Below, in pieces: positions 24,429-32,682 of a stretch of DNA of 64,000 nt. Source of the stretch: Ideonella_A sakaiensis_A (GTDB taxonomy: Bacteria > Pseudomonadota > Gammaproteobacteria > Burkholderiales > Burkholderiaceae_C); contig NZ_CP182947.1 of the NCBI RefSeq assembly GCF_048320135.1, positions 2,604,001 to 2,668,000 of the forward strand, read 5' to 3'. Every line of letters begins with the position of its first letter. Within the stretch, counting starts at the first letter, position 1. The position numbers were made by a program, and so were the translations under genes. The notes below the pieces were generated by a model. The model saw only the letters and a program-made list of their open reading frames with translations, ran no database searches and was not told the DNA's origin.

Positions 24429-26239
24429 CCGCAGCCTCCGCCACCGACCAGTGTCGGGACGACCAGACTTGCATAAGGGCCACCGGCTGCGAGCAGTTCG
24501 GCGTGGCCGCCTATTTCGACGATTCGGCCCTGCTCGAGCACAGCGATGCGGTCGGCCATTCGCATCGTCGACGGTCGGTGCGCAATTAACAGCGTCGTTC
24601 GCCCTTCCATTAGCCGCGACAGCGCGGACATTACCTCGTGCTCAGACTCGGCATCGAGTGCCGAAGTCGGCTCGTCGAGAATCAATACCCGCGGATTCTT
24701 CAACAGTGCCCGCGCGATCGAGAGCCGCTGACGCTGGCCGCCAGACAGGTCAGCGCCCTGTTCACCAAGGATCGTGTCGTAGCCGTCGGGCAGTGCCCGT
24801 ATGACGCCGTGCGCATTGGCCGCGGCCGCAGCGGCAACGATATCTTCGCGGTTCGCTCCAGGCCGGCCATAGGCGATGTTGTCGGCAACACTGATCGGCA
24901 GGATGAACGGCTCCTGCAGCACGAGCGCAAGTTCGGCGCGCAGGCTGGCCAGCGCAACGCGGCGCAGGTCGTTGCCGTCGAGCAGCACCCGGCCCGCTTG
25001 GGGGTCGAAAAACCGCGGCACCAGCGATGCGAGTGTCGACTTGCCAGCGCCACTCGCGCCGACAAGCGCCAGCGTCTCGCCGGGCCGGATGTCGAGCGAG
25101 AGCCCATGCAGGACAGGTCGCCCGGTGTCGTAACCGAAGCCGACCTGCTCGAAGACAAGGTGCCCAGCCGCTCCATGCGGCCTGGGCGGCAACGGCCGGG
25201 CACCGGGGATGTCGGCAACCATCTCGTTCGCATCCAGTACTTCCATTACCCGGTCGATGCTCGCTTCGGCGCCGCGCAATGAGGCATACGTCCGCAACAG
25301 GGTCCTGCATGCAGCCTCGAGCGCCCGGACGTAGGCGATGAAGACAAGCAGGCTGCCGAGCGACATCTGCTGCGCAAGAACCTGCAGGCTGCCGAAATAG
25401 ACGACGACAGCGATGCCGACGGTCGCGGCGAGGCCGTTGACGACCTCGTAGGCATTGTTGACCAGCGCACTGGCACGCGAGGCCTGGATCGATTCGCCGG
25501 CCAACGTGCCGAACAGGCGCTGGTTTCGCCCGGCGGCAGCGAAAGCCTGGACGACCGGCATCGCGCCGAGCACCTGGTGCACGAAGGAGGTCAGGCGGGA
25601 TGTGGTCTCCCGTTGGCGCCTTGCAACGGCCTTGAGCCGCTTGCCGAAATAGAACGCCGAACCAGCCAGTATCGGCACGGCAACCAGCATCAACAGCGTC
25701 AGTTGCGGACTGAGTTGCCAGGCAAGCAGGCTGACGGTGGCCACCACCATCAGCTGCCGAGCCGGAACGACCAGCAGGCTCTCTGTTACCGTCTGAACGC
25801 ACCAGGTGTCCCCGGTCACGCGGCTCAACGAATCACCGACGTTGCCGCGTGCGTGAAAACTCAGGGACAGACGTTGCAGTTGCAGAAACAGCCTTTCAGC
25901 CAGCCCGTAGACCATCCGCATTCCGGCGCTCGACCAGGCCATCGTCAGCGCCGCATCGAGTGCCGCATGCAACGCAAAAATCGCGATACTGGCCAAGGCC
26001 GCGACAACGATCAGTAGCACCGGGGTCGTCTCGAGACCGAGTGCGCCGAGGAACTGCCGCAATGTCTCTGGCAGTGCTACATCGCCAAGTGCGGAGTCGA
26101 CCAGAAACTTCAGAGGCCATGGCTGCAACGCCGCCAGAGCTGACGCGACGATCGACAGCAACACGATTGCCGACAGTGCCGGCCATTGCGGCAGTGCAAA
26201 GGCGATGATTCGGCGAAACCTGTCGAACTGGGTGAACAC
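24425..26239 (-). CDS. ABC exporter, fused membrane and ATPase domains (first of pair)
   Basis: A 604-residue type IV half-transporter. Six hydrophobic segments lie between about residues 15 and 310; the ATPase domain has Walker A GASGAGKST, signature LSGGQRQR, Walker B VLILDEP with catalytic Glu and H-loop LIAHRPST. All motifs are intact, so both ATP sites of a heterodimer with the next gene would be active. The start is GTG at 26239, 5 bp after the fusion glycosyltransferase stop; the frame extends further upstream but only over the C-terminus of that gene. Confidence 0.9.
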   Translation of the reverse strand: MFTQFDRFRRIIAFALPQWPALSAIVLLSIVASALAALQPWPLKFLVDSALGDVALPETLRQFLGALGLETTPVLLIVVAALASIAIFALHAALDAALTMAWSSAGMRMVYGLAERLFLQLQRLSLSFHARGNVGDSLSRVTGDTWCVQTVTESLLVVPARQLMVVATVSLLAWQLSPQLTLLMLVAVPILAGSAFYFGKRLKAVARRQRETTSRLTSFVHQVLGAMPVVQAFAAAGRNQRLFGTLAGESIQASRASALVNNAYEVVNGLAATVGIAVVVYFGSLQVLAQQMSLGSLLVFIAYVRALEAACRTLLRTYASLRGAEASIDRVMEVLDANEMVADIPGARPLPPRPHGAAGHLVFEQVGFGYDTGRPVLHGLSLDIRPGETLALVGASGAGKSTLASLVPRFFDPQAGRVLLDGNDLRRVALASLRAELALVLQEPFILPISVADNIAYGRPGANREDIVAAAAAANAHGVIRALPDGYDTILGEQGADLSGGQRQRLSIARALLKNPRVLILDEPTSALDAESEHEVMSALSRLMEGRTTLLIAHRPSTMRMADRIAVLEQGRIVEIGGHAELLAAGGPYASLVVPTLVGGGGCG

Positions 26240-26244
26240 GCCAG

Positions 26245-28803
26245 TCAGCCTGATTCCGGTTGGGGCGCCCACGCCCCTTGCGCGACGGCGGCCCAGCAGC
26301 CCGACGACGCCGCGCAATCGCGTTGGATCGCGATCGCTATTGCGAAACCTGCTGCGGCAAGGGCCCCGGCGGCAACCCATCCCCCCTGCAATGCCGCTGC
26401 CGTGCCGGCCGCGAGGAGCACGACACCGGCTGCCGCGGCGATCGGGTTGAAATGGAAGCGCGTGGCGATCCTGACGAGCTGCCTGCCACCGCCATGTTCC
26501 TCGACGGCCAGCCGCAGCTCGAGGCCGCAGAAACCGCCACCGAGCAGCAGCAGATCCCATTCATCGCAGCTGTCGCCACGTCTGACAACTCCGCCCTGCT
26601 GCCGCAGGGCAGCTTCGAGCACCTCGATCCATTGCTCGGCAGGGCGCCATGTCTCGCTCCAGACCACCGTCGCATGGCTTGCTCGCAGTCGAGCTTTTGC
26701 CAAGCGGCCCCGCCTCCGCCACGGCGTCAACCCATGCTCCAACCGCCCGATCAACCTCGCCATCGGCTGCATCAGGTGCATCAGAAATGTCAGCCCCCAG
26801 CGCCGCATTCGTTCGCCAGTTGATCGCGCCGGAATCGGAAACCGCGCTTGTGTCGCCGCGATCGCGGCCTGCACCAGCGGCCCGGCAGCCGCCAGCGCGA
26901 GCAACGGCCATGCCCACAGCAGCGGCGGCCACGACAGCCCGAGCAGCAACAGTGCGGCGAGCCCGCCGATCACCAGATACCACTCCGGCATCAGCGGCAA
27001 CTGCAGCAGCGTCAGCGGCGCGGGCTGGTACAGCGACTGGTAGGCCGCGCTGCCCCAGACGCCGCCGTAGACGCGCGACCGGCCGGACGGGATCGGCAGC
27101 GTGAAGCCGCGGCCGTAGAGCTGGCCGCGCCACGCGAGGTGGCCGGCGGCGTTGTAGCGCTCGGGCCATTTCTGCTCGAGCAGCGCCTCGGCCTTGCCAT
27201 AGCCTTTCTGCTGCCGCCAGTACATCACGAGCGAGTTGCGTCGGTGGTGCCAGTCCATCGCGCCGGCGTGGAAGCCGATCCGGCCGCCAGCTTGCTGCAG
27301 CCGCCAGCAGATGTCGACGTCGTCGCCAGCGGTGCGGTAGCGCACGTCGAAGCCGTCGATCGCTGCCAGCGCATCGCGGCGGAACGCCATGTTGCAGCCC
27401 GGAATATGCTCGGCCTCGATGTCGGAGACCAACACATGCACCGGTCCGCCCGGTGCATTGGCGACGCAGTCGGCGATCGGCCCGTCGCCCGGCGGCGCGA
27501 TATTCGGCCCGCCGACGCCGACCCAGTCGCCGGTGATGATCCGCCAGGCGAGGTAGTGCAGCCAGTGCGGATCGGGCCAGGCGTCGTCGTCGATGTAGGC
27601 GACGATTTCGCCACTGGCCTGCTGCCAGCCGGTATTGCGTGCCGCCGACAGGCCGCGGTTGTCGGTGCTGATCAGCCGCACGTCGTATTCGCCGGCGATT
27701 GCCGCAGTCGAATCGGTCGAGCCGTCGTCGACGACGATCACTTCGAAGTCCGGATAGGCCAGCCGCTGCAGCCCGTCCAGCGTATCGCGGATCGTGCGGC
27801 TGCCGTTGTAGCTGCAGACGACGACGGTGATGCGTGGCCAGCGGGTATTGGCCGGGAACGGCAGCTCGCTGTAAGCCCGGCGCACCGCGGCAAGCGCCGG
27901 CTTCGGCGTGCGATCGCGTGCCACCAGCCCGAAATCCCAATCGTCGATCGGAAAACCGCCGCGGTGCCACTCGTCGGTCCAGGCAAACACGAAGGTCCCG
28001 GCGCAGCCGGAAGCAAACGCACTGCGCACCTGCCACTCGAGGCTTTCGGCCTGTTTTTCCAGCCCGTTGCGCCGGCTGTCGAGGCCGATCTCGGCCATCA
28101 GCAGCGGTTTTTCGCCGGCCTGGTTCTGCAGCCGCGCCAGATAGGCTTCGAGCCGCTCGCGGTCTTCCAGGTAGACGTTGAAGCAGAACAGGTCGAGGAA
28201 TGGCAGCTGCAGGTATTCGGTGGTCGGGAAATTGACATAGGTGACGAGCGCGGCCGGATCCTCCGCCTTCACCGCGCTGTACAGCCGTTCGATGAACCGC
28301 TCGATGCGGCGGCGGCCGTGCCAACGCACGATCGAGGCCGGAATCTCGTTGCCGACCGCATAACACAGCAGCGCCGGATGACCTGCGCAACGGCGCGCGT
28401 CTTCGCCAACCCGCTGCACGATGGCGTCGGCTCTGCCCGGTTCGTCGAGGAAGGCGATGTGCTGTTCCCAGGCCAGGCCGACCATCACGCGCAGACCGTG
28501 CTGCTGCGACCGGTCGAGCAGCCGCCGTGGCGGCAACGTGTAGCAGCGCAGTGCATTGATGCCGTTTGCGCGCATCGCCGCAAAGTCGGCGTCGAGCTGC
28601 GCTGCGGGCGGGTAGCCATCGCCGTCAGGTTGTTCGCCGAAGCTGCCGTAGGTGACACCGCGCACCCACAGCTTGGCATCGCCGGCGTAGAGAAATTTGC
28701 CAGACACTCGCGGCCTGTGCTCGAACGAGGCCTCGGGTTGCGGGGCCATCGCGTCGGCGACGGCGTCGCGTGGCGGCGCCAGTTCTTCGAGCACCGCGCT
28801 CAC
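26245..28803 (-). CDS. Glycoside hydrolase (GH-A clan)-glycosyltransferase 2 fusion, membrane-bound
   Basis: An 852-residue protein. Residues about 30-320 form a TIM-barrel glycosidase-like domain with the acid/base Glu in AVGNEIP (about 151) and a likely nucleophile Glu in MAEIGLD (about 237). Residues about 328-590 form a GT2 domain: VVVCSYNG, VDDGSTDSTA, DxD-type motif YIDDDAWPD (about 405) and GDDVDICWRL. Hydrophobic segments follow from about 605 and again near the C-terminus. The start is a GTG overlapping the galE stop (GTGA). The GT2 half would polymerise or add sugars; the hydrolase half may trim, branch or only bind glycan. No signal peptide is seen, so its hydrolase domain should face the cytoplasm. 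Confidence 0.87.
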   Translation of the reverse strand: MSAVLEELAPPRDAVADAMAPQPEASFEHRPRVSGKFLYAGDAKLWVRGVTYGSFGEQPDGDGYPPAAQLDADFAAMRANGINALRCYTLPPRRLLDRSQQHGLRVMVGLAWEQHIAFLDEPGRADAIVQRVGEDARRCAGHPALLCYAVGNEIPASIVRWHGRRRIERFIERLYSAVKAEDPAALVTYVNFPTTEYLQLPFLDLFCFNVYLEDRERLEAYLARLQNQAGEKPLLMAEIGLDSRRNGLEKQAESLEWQVRSAFASGCAGTFVFAWTDEWHRGGFPIDDWDFGLVARDRTPKPALAAVRRAYSELPFPANTRWPRITVVVCSYNGSRTIRDTLDGLQRLAYPDFEVIVVDDGSTDSTAAIAGEYDVRLISTDNRGLSAARNTGWQQASGEIVAYIDDDAWPDPHWLHYLAWRIITGDWVGVGGPNIAPPGDGPIADCVANAPGGPVHVLVSDIEAEHIPGCNMAFRRDALAAIDGFDVRYRTAGDDVDICWRLQQAGGRIGFHAGAMDWHHRRNSLVMYWRQQKGYGKAEALLEQKWPERYNAAGHLAWRGQLYGRGFTLPIPSGRSRVYGGVWGSAAYQSLYQPAPLTLLQLPLMPEWYLVIGGLAALLLLGLSWPPLLWAWPLLALAAAGPLVQAAIAATQARFPIPARSTGERMRRWGLTFLMHLMQPMARLIGRLEHGLTPWRRRGRLAKARLRASHATVVWSETWRPAEQWIEVLEAALRQQGGVVRRGDSCDEWDLLLLGGGFCGLELRLAVEEHGGGRQLVRIATRFHFNPIAAAAGVVLLAAGTAAALQGGWVAAGALAAAGFAIAIAIQRDCAASSGCWAAVAQGAWAPQPESG

Positions 28804-29849
28804 GGCCGTACCTCCTCGTGCTCCTGCGCGATGGAGGCGCTTGGCGCGCCTGCTCCGCACGCATCGCGCTGCGCACGCGCGACGTGCCATGCCAGCGCGG
28901 TGCGAACAATCTCGTCGAGCCCCGACCGGCTTGGCCGCCAACCGAGGATGTCGGCCGCGCGCGCCGGTGCCGCCACCAACGCCGGCGGATCACCTGCGCG
29001 TCGGCCCATCTCGCGGGTACGCACCGCTTGCCCACTGAGGCGCTCGACCGCCGCGACGACCTGACGTACCGAAAAACCGGTCCCGGTGCCGAGGTTCAGC
29101 GCCATCGATGCACCGCCGCGGTGCAGATCATCGAGGGCCAGCAGATGCGCCCGTGCCAGATCGCTGACATGCACATAGTCGCGCACCGCGGTGCCGTCTG
29201 CGGTCGGATAGTCGTTGCCCATCACCTGCAGCTCGGTCCGCCTGCCGAGCGCGGTCTCGATTGCCAGCGGAATCAGGTGCGTTTCCGGCTCGTGGTCTTC
29301 ACCGATGCGGCCCTGCGGATCGGCGCCGGCGGCATTGAAATAACGCAGCGCCATCCATTGCAGCCCGTGCGCCTGCGCATGCCAGGCAATCGCGCGCTCG
29401 ATGAACAGCTTCGATTCGCCATACGGATTGACCGGCTGTTGCGGATGGTCCTCGGTGATCGGAATCGCCTGCGGCAAGCCGTAGGTTGCACAGGTCGATG
29501 AAAAAACCAGCTTGCGCACGCCGGCCGCGTGCATCGCATCGAGCAACGCCAACGATCCGGCAACATTGTTCGAGAAATAGCGGCCCGGCTCGGCCATCGA
29601 CTCGCCGACATAAGCCAATGCCGCGAAGTGGATCACCGCATCGATGCTGAATTCGCGCAATGCCGCGTCGATGGCACCCGGATCCCGCAGATCGGCTTCG
29701 ACCAGCGGGCCCCAGCGAACCGCTGCGCGGTGGCCGCGGCTCAGGTTGTCGAAGGTGACCGGCAGATGCCCGGCTGCGGCCAGCTCACAGCAGGCATGGC
29801 TGCCGATATACCCCGCGCCGCCGGTGACCAGAATCCGCAATCCATTCAT
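28800..29849 (-). CDS. galE: UDP-glucose 4-epimerase
   Basis: Interconverts UDP-glucose and UDP-galactose (or the N-acetyl forms) using bound NAD. The 349-residue protein has the NAD motif VTGGAGYIGSH, the catalytic Ser/Thr region SSTCATYG, the YxxxK motif in NPYGESKLFIE and RYFNAAGADP, and finishes with GWRPSRSGLDEIV, all typical of GalE. The start at 29849 overlaps the upstream gene stop as ATGA. It supplies a nucleotide sugar to the glycosyltransferases downstream. Confidence 0.93.
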   Translation of the reverse strand: MNGLRILVTGGAGYIGSHACCELAAAGHLPVTFDNLSRGHRAAVRWGPLVEADLRDPGAIDAALREFSIDAVIHFAALAYVGESMAEPGRYFSNNVAGSLALLDAMHAAGVRKLVFSSTCATYGLPQAIPITEDHPQQPVNPYGESKLFIERAIAWHAQAHGLQWMALRYFNAAGADPQGRIGEDHEPETHLIPLAIETALGRRTELQVMGNDYPTADGTAVRDYVHVSDLARAHLLALDDLHRGGASMALNLGTGTGFSVRQVVAAVERLSGQAVRTREMGRRAGDPPALVAAPARAADILGWRPSRSGLDEIVRTALAWHVARAQRDACGAGAPSASIAQEHEEVRP

Positions 29850-30847
29850 GCGCGCACTTCGCTGGCCCGCTCCTGCAGCGTCACCGCCGGTGCGGCAAAC
29901 GGCTCGTCGGGATGCGACAGCAGCCACTCGAAATAGGCGATCGTCCGGCCGAGCCCCGTCTCGAGGGAGACCGTCGGCTGCCAGTTCAGTGTCTTGCGCG
30001 CCAGCGAGATATCCGGCTTGCGCCGCTTCGGATCGTCGGCCGGCAAATCCGCGAAGACCAGCTTCGAGCGCGACCCGGTCAGTTCGCGCACCAACTCGGC
30101 GATCTCGACCATCGTGTGTTCTTCCGGATTGCCGAGGTTGACCGGCCCGATCTGGTCGTCCGGCGTCTCCATCATCCGCAGGAAGCCGTCGATCAGGTCG
30201 TCGACATAACAGAACGAGCGCGTCTGCGAGCCGTCGCCGAAAATCGTGATCGGCTGCTCCTTCAGCGCCTGCAGGATGAAATTCGAGACGACGCGGCCAT
30301 CGTCGGGCTGCATCCGCGGTCCGTAGGTATTGAAGATCCGGACGATCTTGACCGGCAACTGGTGGCGGCGGCGGTAGTCGAAATACAGCGATTCGGCGCT
30401 GCGCTTGCCCTCGTCGTAACACGAACGCAAACCGTGCGGATTGACGTTGCCCCAGTAGCTTTCCGGTTGCGGATGGACCAGCGGATCACCGTAGACCTCG
30501 CTGGTCGACGCCAGCAGGTTGCGCGCACCGGTGCGCCGCGACAGCCCGAGCGCATTGATCGCGCCGAGCACACTGGTCTTCATCGTGTGGATCGGATCGG
30601 CCTGGTAATACACCGGTGACGCCGGGCACGCCAGGTTGAAGATCTGGTCGACCTGCAGATACAGCGGCTCGGTGACGTCGTGGCGGATCATTTCGAATGC
30701 CGGGTCGCCGAGCAGGTGCGCGATGTTGGCCTTCGAGCCGGTGTGGAAATTGTCGACGCAGACAACTTCGTGCCCTTGTGCCCGCAACCGGTCGCACAGA
30801 TGTGAGCCGAGAAAGCCGGCACCGCCGGTGACCAGAATCCGTTTCAT
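29846..30847 (-). CDS. UDP-glucuronate decarboxylase (UDP-xylose synthase)
   Basis: Converts UDP-glucuronate to UDP-xylose with NAD. The 333-residue short-chain dehydrogenase/reductase protein matches the UXS group: ILVTGGAGFLGSHLC, NLACPASPVYYQ, STSEVYGDPLVHPQPE, the YxxxK motif as YDEGKR, RIFNTYGPRM and FGDGSQTRSF. It is the first gene of the glycan operon; a ribosome-binding site (GGGAGCGACG) precedes the ATG at 30847. UDP-glucuronate must come from a dehydrogenase encoded elsewhere. The presence of UXS implies a pentose (xylose) in the product. Confidence 0.92.
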   Translation of the reverse strand: MKRILVTGGAGFLGSHLCDRLRAQGHEVVCVDNFHTGSKANIAHLLGDPAFEMIRHDVTEPLYLQVDQIFNLACPASPVYYQADPIHTMKTSVLGAINALGLSRRTGARNLLASTSEVYGDPLVHPQPESYWGNVNPHGLRSCYDEGKRSAESLYFDYRRRHQLPVKIVRIFNTYGPRMQPDDGRVVSNFILQALKEQPITIFGDGSQTRSFCYVDDLIDGFLRMMETPDDQIGPVNLGNPEEHTMVEIAELVRELTGSRSKLVFADLPADDPKRRKPDISLARKTLNWQPTVSLETGLGRTIAYFEWLLSHPDEPFAAPAVTLQERASEVRA

Positions 30848-31350
30848 CGTCGCTCCCAAGGTCGCGCCGGACGAACCACGAAGGCTCGCCTGCGCAGGTG
30901 CGCCGGGCGCCGGCAATGGACACACACGCTGGCCACCAAGCCAACGTGATTTCTGCCCTCGGCGCCACAATGGCGCGGTTTGTTTGCTTCTTTTCCGGGA
31001 CTTAGGTTTTCCGATCGTCAGGCAAGGCGCGTACCAGTCCGACGCGCACGGCCAGAGCCGCATGCGTCATCTAGGGATTGCTAATCTGCTGCAACCTTGC
31101 CGTAACTGACGATTCATTCTGCACCGCCAATGCCGATCGGGGAAGCCTGTTTTCCGAGTCGGCCCCCGAGCCGCCGTGGCGCAAACATTCAGTGGAAGTT
31201 CACACGCGGGCGTCGTCGCGGCCATGATCCAGATCAAGCTGCAGAGTCGTCCGCGGTCGGGCATCGATGCAGCGACGCCCGGGAGCCGGATTCCGAAGGT
31301 GTATTCCTCTGCGGAACCGCCGCATCCGGGCGGTGTCATATCATCCGCCC
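30848..31350. other. Intergenic region between the divergent glycan operon and diaA
   Basis: About 500 bp without a convincing gene; short open frames here have no homology I recognise. It must hold the promoter of the minus-strand glycan operon and of the plus-strand diaA-dolP pair. A sigma-54-like element is described separately at 31021-31036. Two smaller inverted segments are visible (GCCTGCGCAGGTGC near 30890). Nothing else stands out, and no repeat or att-like site was seen at this border of the presumed insert. Confidence 0.5.
31021..31036 (-). promoter_or_regulatory. Candidate sigma-54 (-24/-12) promoter for the glycan operon
   Basis: The minus strand reads TGGTACGCGCCTTGCC, which keeps the GG and GC dinucleotides at the exact 10-bp separation and most of the consensus TGGCACG-N4-TTGC. 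It lies about 175 bp upstream of the first gene of the operon (ATG at 30847) and points towards it. RpoN control of exopolysaccharide loci is known in some betaproteobacteria. An enhancer-binding-protein site has not been identified, so this is a motif-level proposal only. Confidence 0.4.
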
Positions 31351-31947
31351 ATGCTCGAACAACGGATCCAGAAGCAATTCTTCGACAGCGCCGACCTGAA
31401 ATATTCGGCTGCCGAGGTGTTGTCGAAGCCGATTGCCGATGCGGTTCATGCAATCGTCGGCTGCATCACTGCGGGCGGCAAGGTGCTGGCCTGCGGCAAT
31501 GGCGGCTCGGCGGCCGATGCCCAGCATTTTGCAGCCGAGTTCATCGGCCGCTTCGAGCGCGAGCGGCCCGGGCTCGCGGCGATCGCGCTGACGACCGATT
31601 CGTCGATCATGACGGCGATCGGCAACGACTACGATTTCAACTCGGTCTTCAGCAAGCAGGTACAGGCGCTCGGCCAGCCGGGCGACGTGCTGCTGGCGAT
31701 CAGCACCAGCGGCAATTCGGCCAATGTGCTTGCCGCGGTCGAGGCGGCACGGGCCAAGGACATGACGGTTGTCGCGATGACCGGCCGCAAGGGCGGCAAG
31801 ATGAACGATCTGCTGACCGATACCGACGTCCATATCTGCGTTCCGCACGAGCGCACGGCGCGAATCCAGGAGGTGCACCTGCTCACCCTGCATTGCCTGT
31901 GCGATGCGGTGGACCTTCAATTGCTGGGTGAACAGGACAATCCATGA
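31351..31947 (+). CDS. diaA: SIS-domain protein, DiaA/GmhA-like
   Basis: A 198-residue single SIS-domain protein with ACGNGGSAADAQHFAAEFIGRF, LTTDSSIMTAIGNDY, ISTSGNSANVL and the C-terminal RIQEVHLLTLHCLCD. The group includes phosphoheptose isomerase (GmhA) and DiaA, the tetrameric activator of DnaA at oriC. Coupling to a DolP-like gene favours DiaA, because yraN-diaA-dolP is a conserved neighbourhood; isomerase activity cannot be excluded. The ATG at 31351 is chosen from the conserved MLEQRI start; no clear ribosome-binding site is visible. The stop overlaps the dolP ATG. Confidence 0.88.
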   Translation: MLEQRIQKQFFDSADLKYSAAEVLSKPIADAVHAIVGCITAGGKVLACGNGGSAADAQHFAAEFIGRFERERPGLAAIALTTDSSIMTAIGNDYDFNSVFSKQVQALGQPGDVLLAISTSGNSANVLAAVEAARAKDMTVVAMTGRKGGKMNDLLTDTDVHICVPHERTARIQEVHLLTLHCLCDAVDLQLLGEQDNP

Positions 31948-32579
31948 CGTTTGATTCCCGGGCGCGTCTGCGCCGCACGCTGCTGGGCTCCGCGGTGGCA
32001 GCCGTAGCGCTGCCGATGCTGAGCGGCTGCGCGCCATTGCTGGTCGGTGGCGCGATGATCGGCGGCTCGCTGATGGTCTCAGACCGGCGCACTTCCGGCG
32101 CGCAGGTCGAGGACGAGGCGATCGAGCTGAAGGCGTTGCGCCGGCTGTCCGAGGCCTTTGGTGACAAGGCCCATGTCAATGTGACGAGCTACAACCGGGT
32201 CGTGCTGCTGACCGGCGAAGTGGCGACGGAGGCTGACAAGGCACGGGTCGAGCAACTGATGCAGCGCGTCGACAACGTGCGCAGCATCGTCAATGAAGTT
32301 GGCGTGATGCCGGTCTCGTCGTTTACCAGCCGTTCGAACGACAGCCTGCTGACCGGCCGCGTCAAGGCGTCGCTGGTCGAGGCCAAGGATCTGATGGCGC
32401 AGGCCTTCAAGGTCGTGACCGAACGCCGCACCGTCTATCTGATGGGTGTGGTCACCGAACGCGAGGCGGTGCGCGCTGCCGAGATCGCGAGCCGCGTCAG
32501 CGGCGTGCACAAGGTGGTCCGCGTGTTCGACATCGTCAGCGAAGCCGAACTCGCCGGCAAGGTGCCGAAGCAGCAGTGA
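31944..32579 (+). CDS. dolP: Double-BON-domain outer-membrane lipoprotein DolP
   Basis: A 211-residue lipoprotein (lipobox LSGC, Cys about residue 29) with two BON domains: VNVTSYNRVVLLTGEV and then FKVVTERRTVYLMGVVTE, followed by SGVHKVVRVFDIV. In E. coli DolP binds anionic phospholipid in the outer membrane and supports BAM and envelope integrity. The ATG overlaps the diaA stop (ATGA), so the two are co-translated. Length and domain order match YraP/DolP. Confidence 0.92.
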   Translation: MTFDSRARLRRTLLGSAVAAVALPMLSGCAPLLVGGAMIGGSLMVSDRRTSGAQVEDEAIELKALRRLSEAFGDKAHVNVTSYNRVVLLTGEVATEADKARVEQLMQRVDNVRSIVNEVGVMPVSSFTSRSNDSLLTGRVKASLVEAKDLMAQAFKVVTERRTVYLMGVVTEREAVRAAEIASRVSGVHKVVRVFDIVSEAELAGKVPKQQ

Positions 32580-32682
32580 TGGCCTGACCGGCGTCGCCGG
32601 ACTGGCGCCTCGCTGCTGCAGTCGCGGCCGGCCATCAGATGTCGAAGCGCTAACATCGCTCTCCCATCCACGGAGACAAGCC

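Noticed and set aside
22599..26239. A bacteriocin exporter with peptidase domain.
   Set aside because: The N-termini start directly with membrane helices; no C39-type Cys-His domain is present.
26848..29064. A plus-strand open frame of 738 codons opposite the fusion glycosyltransferase and galE.
   Set aside because: Composition is that of a shadow frame, and the opposite strand holds complete domain motifs.
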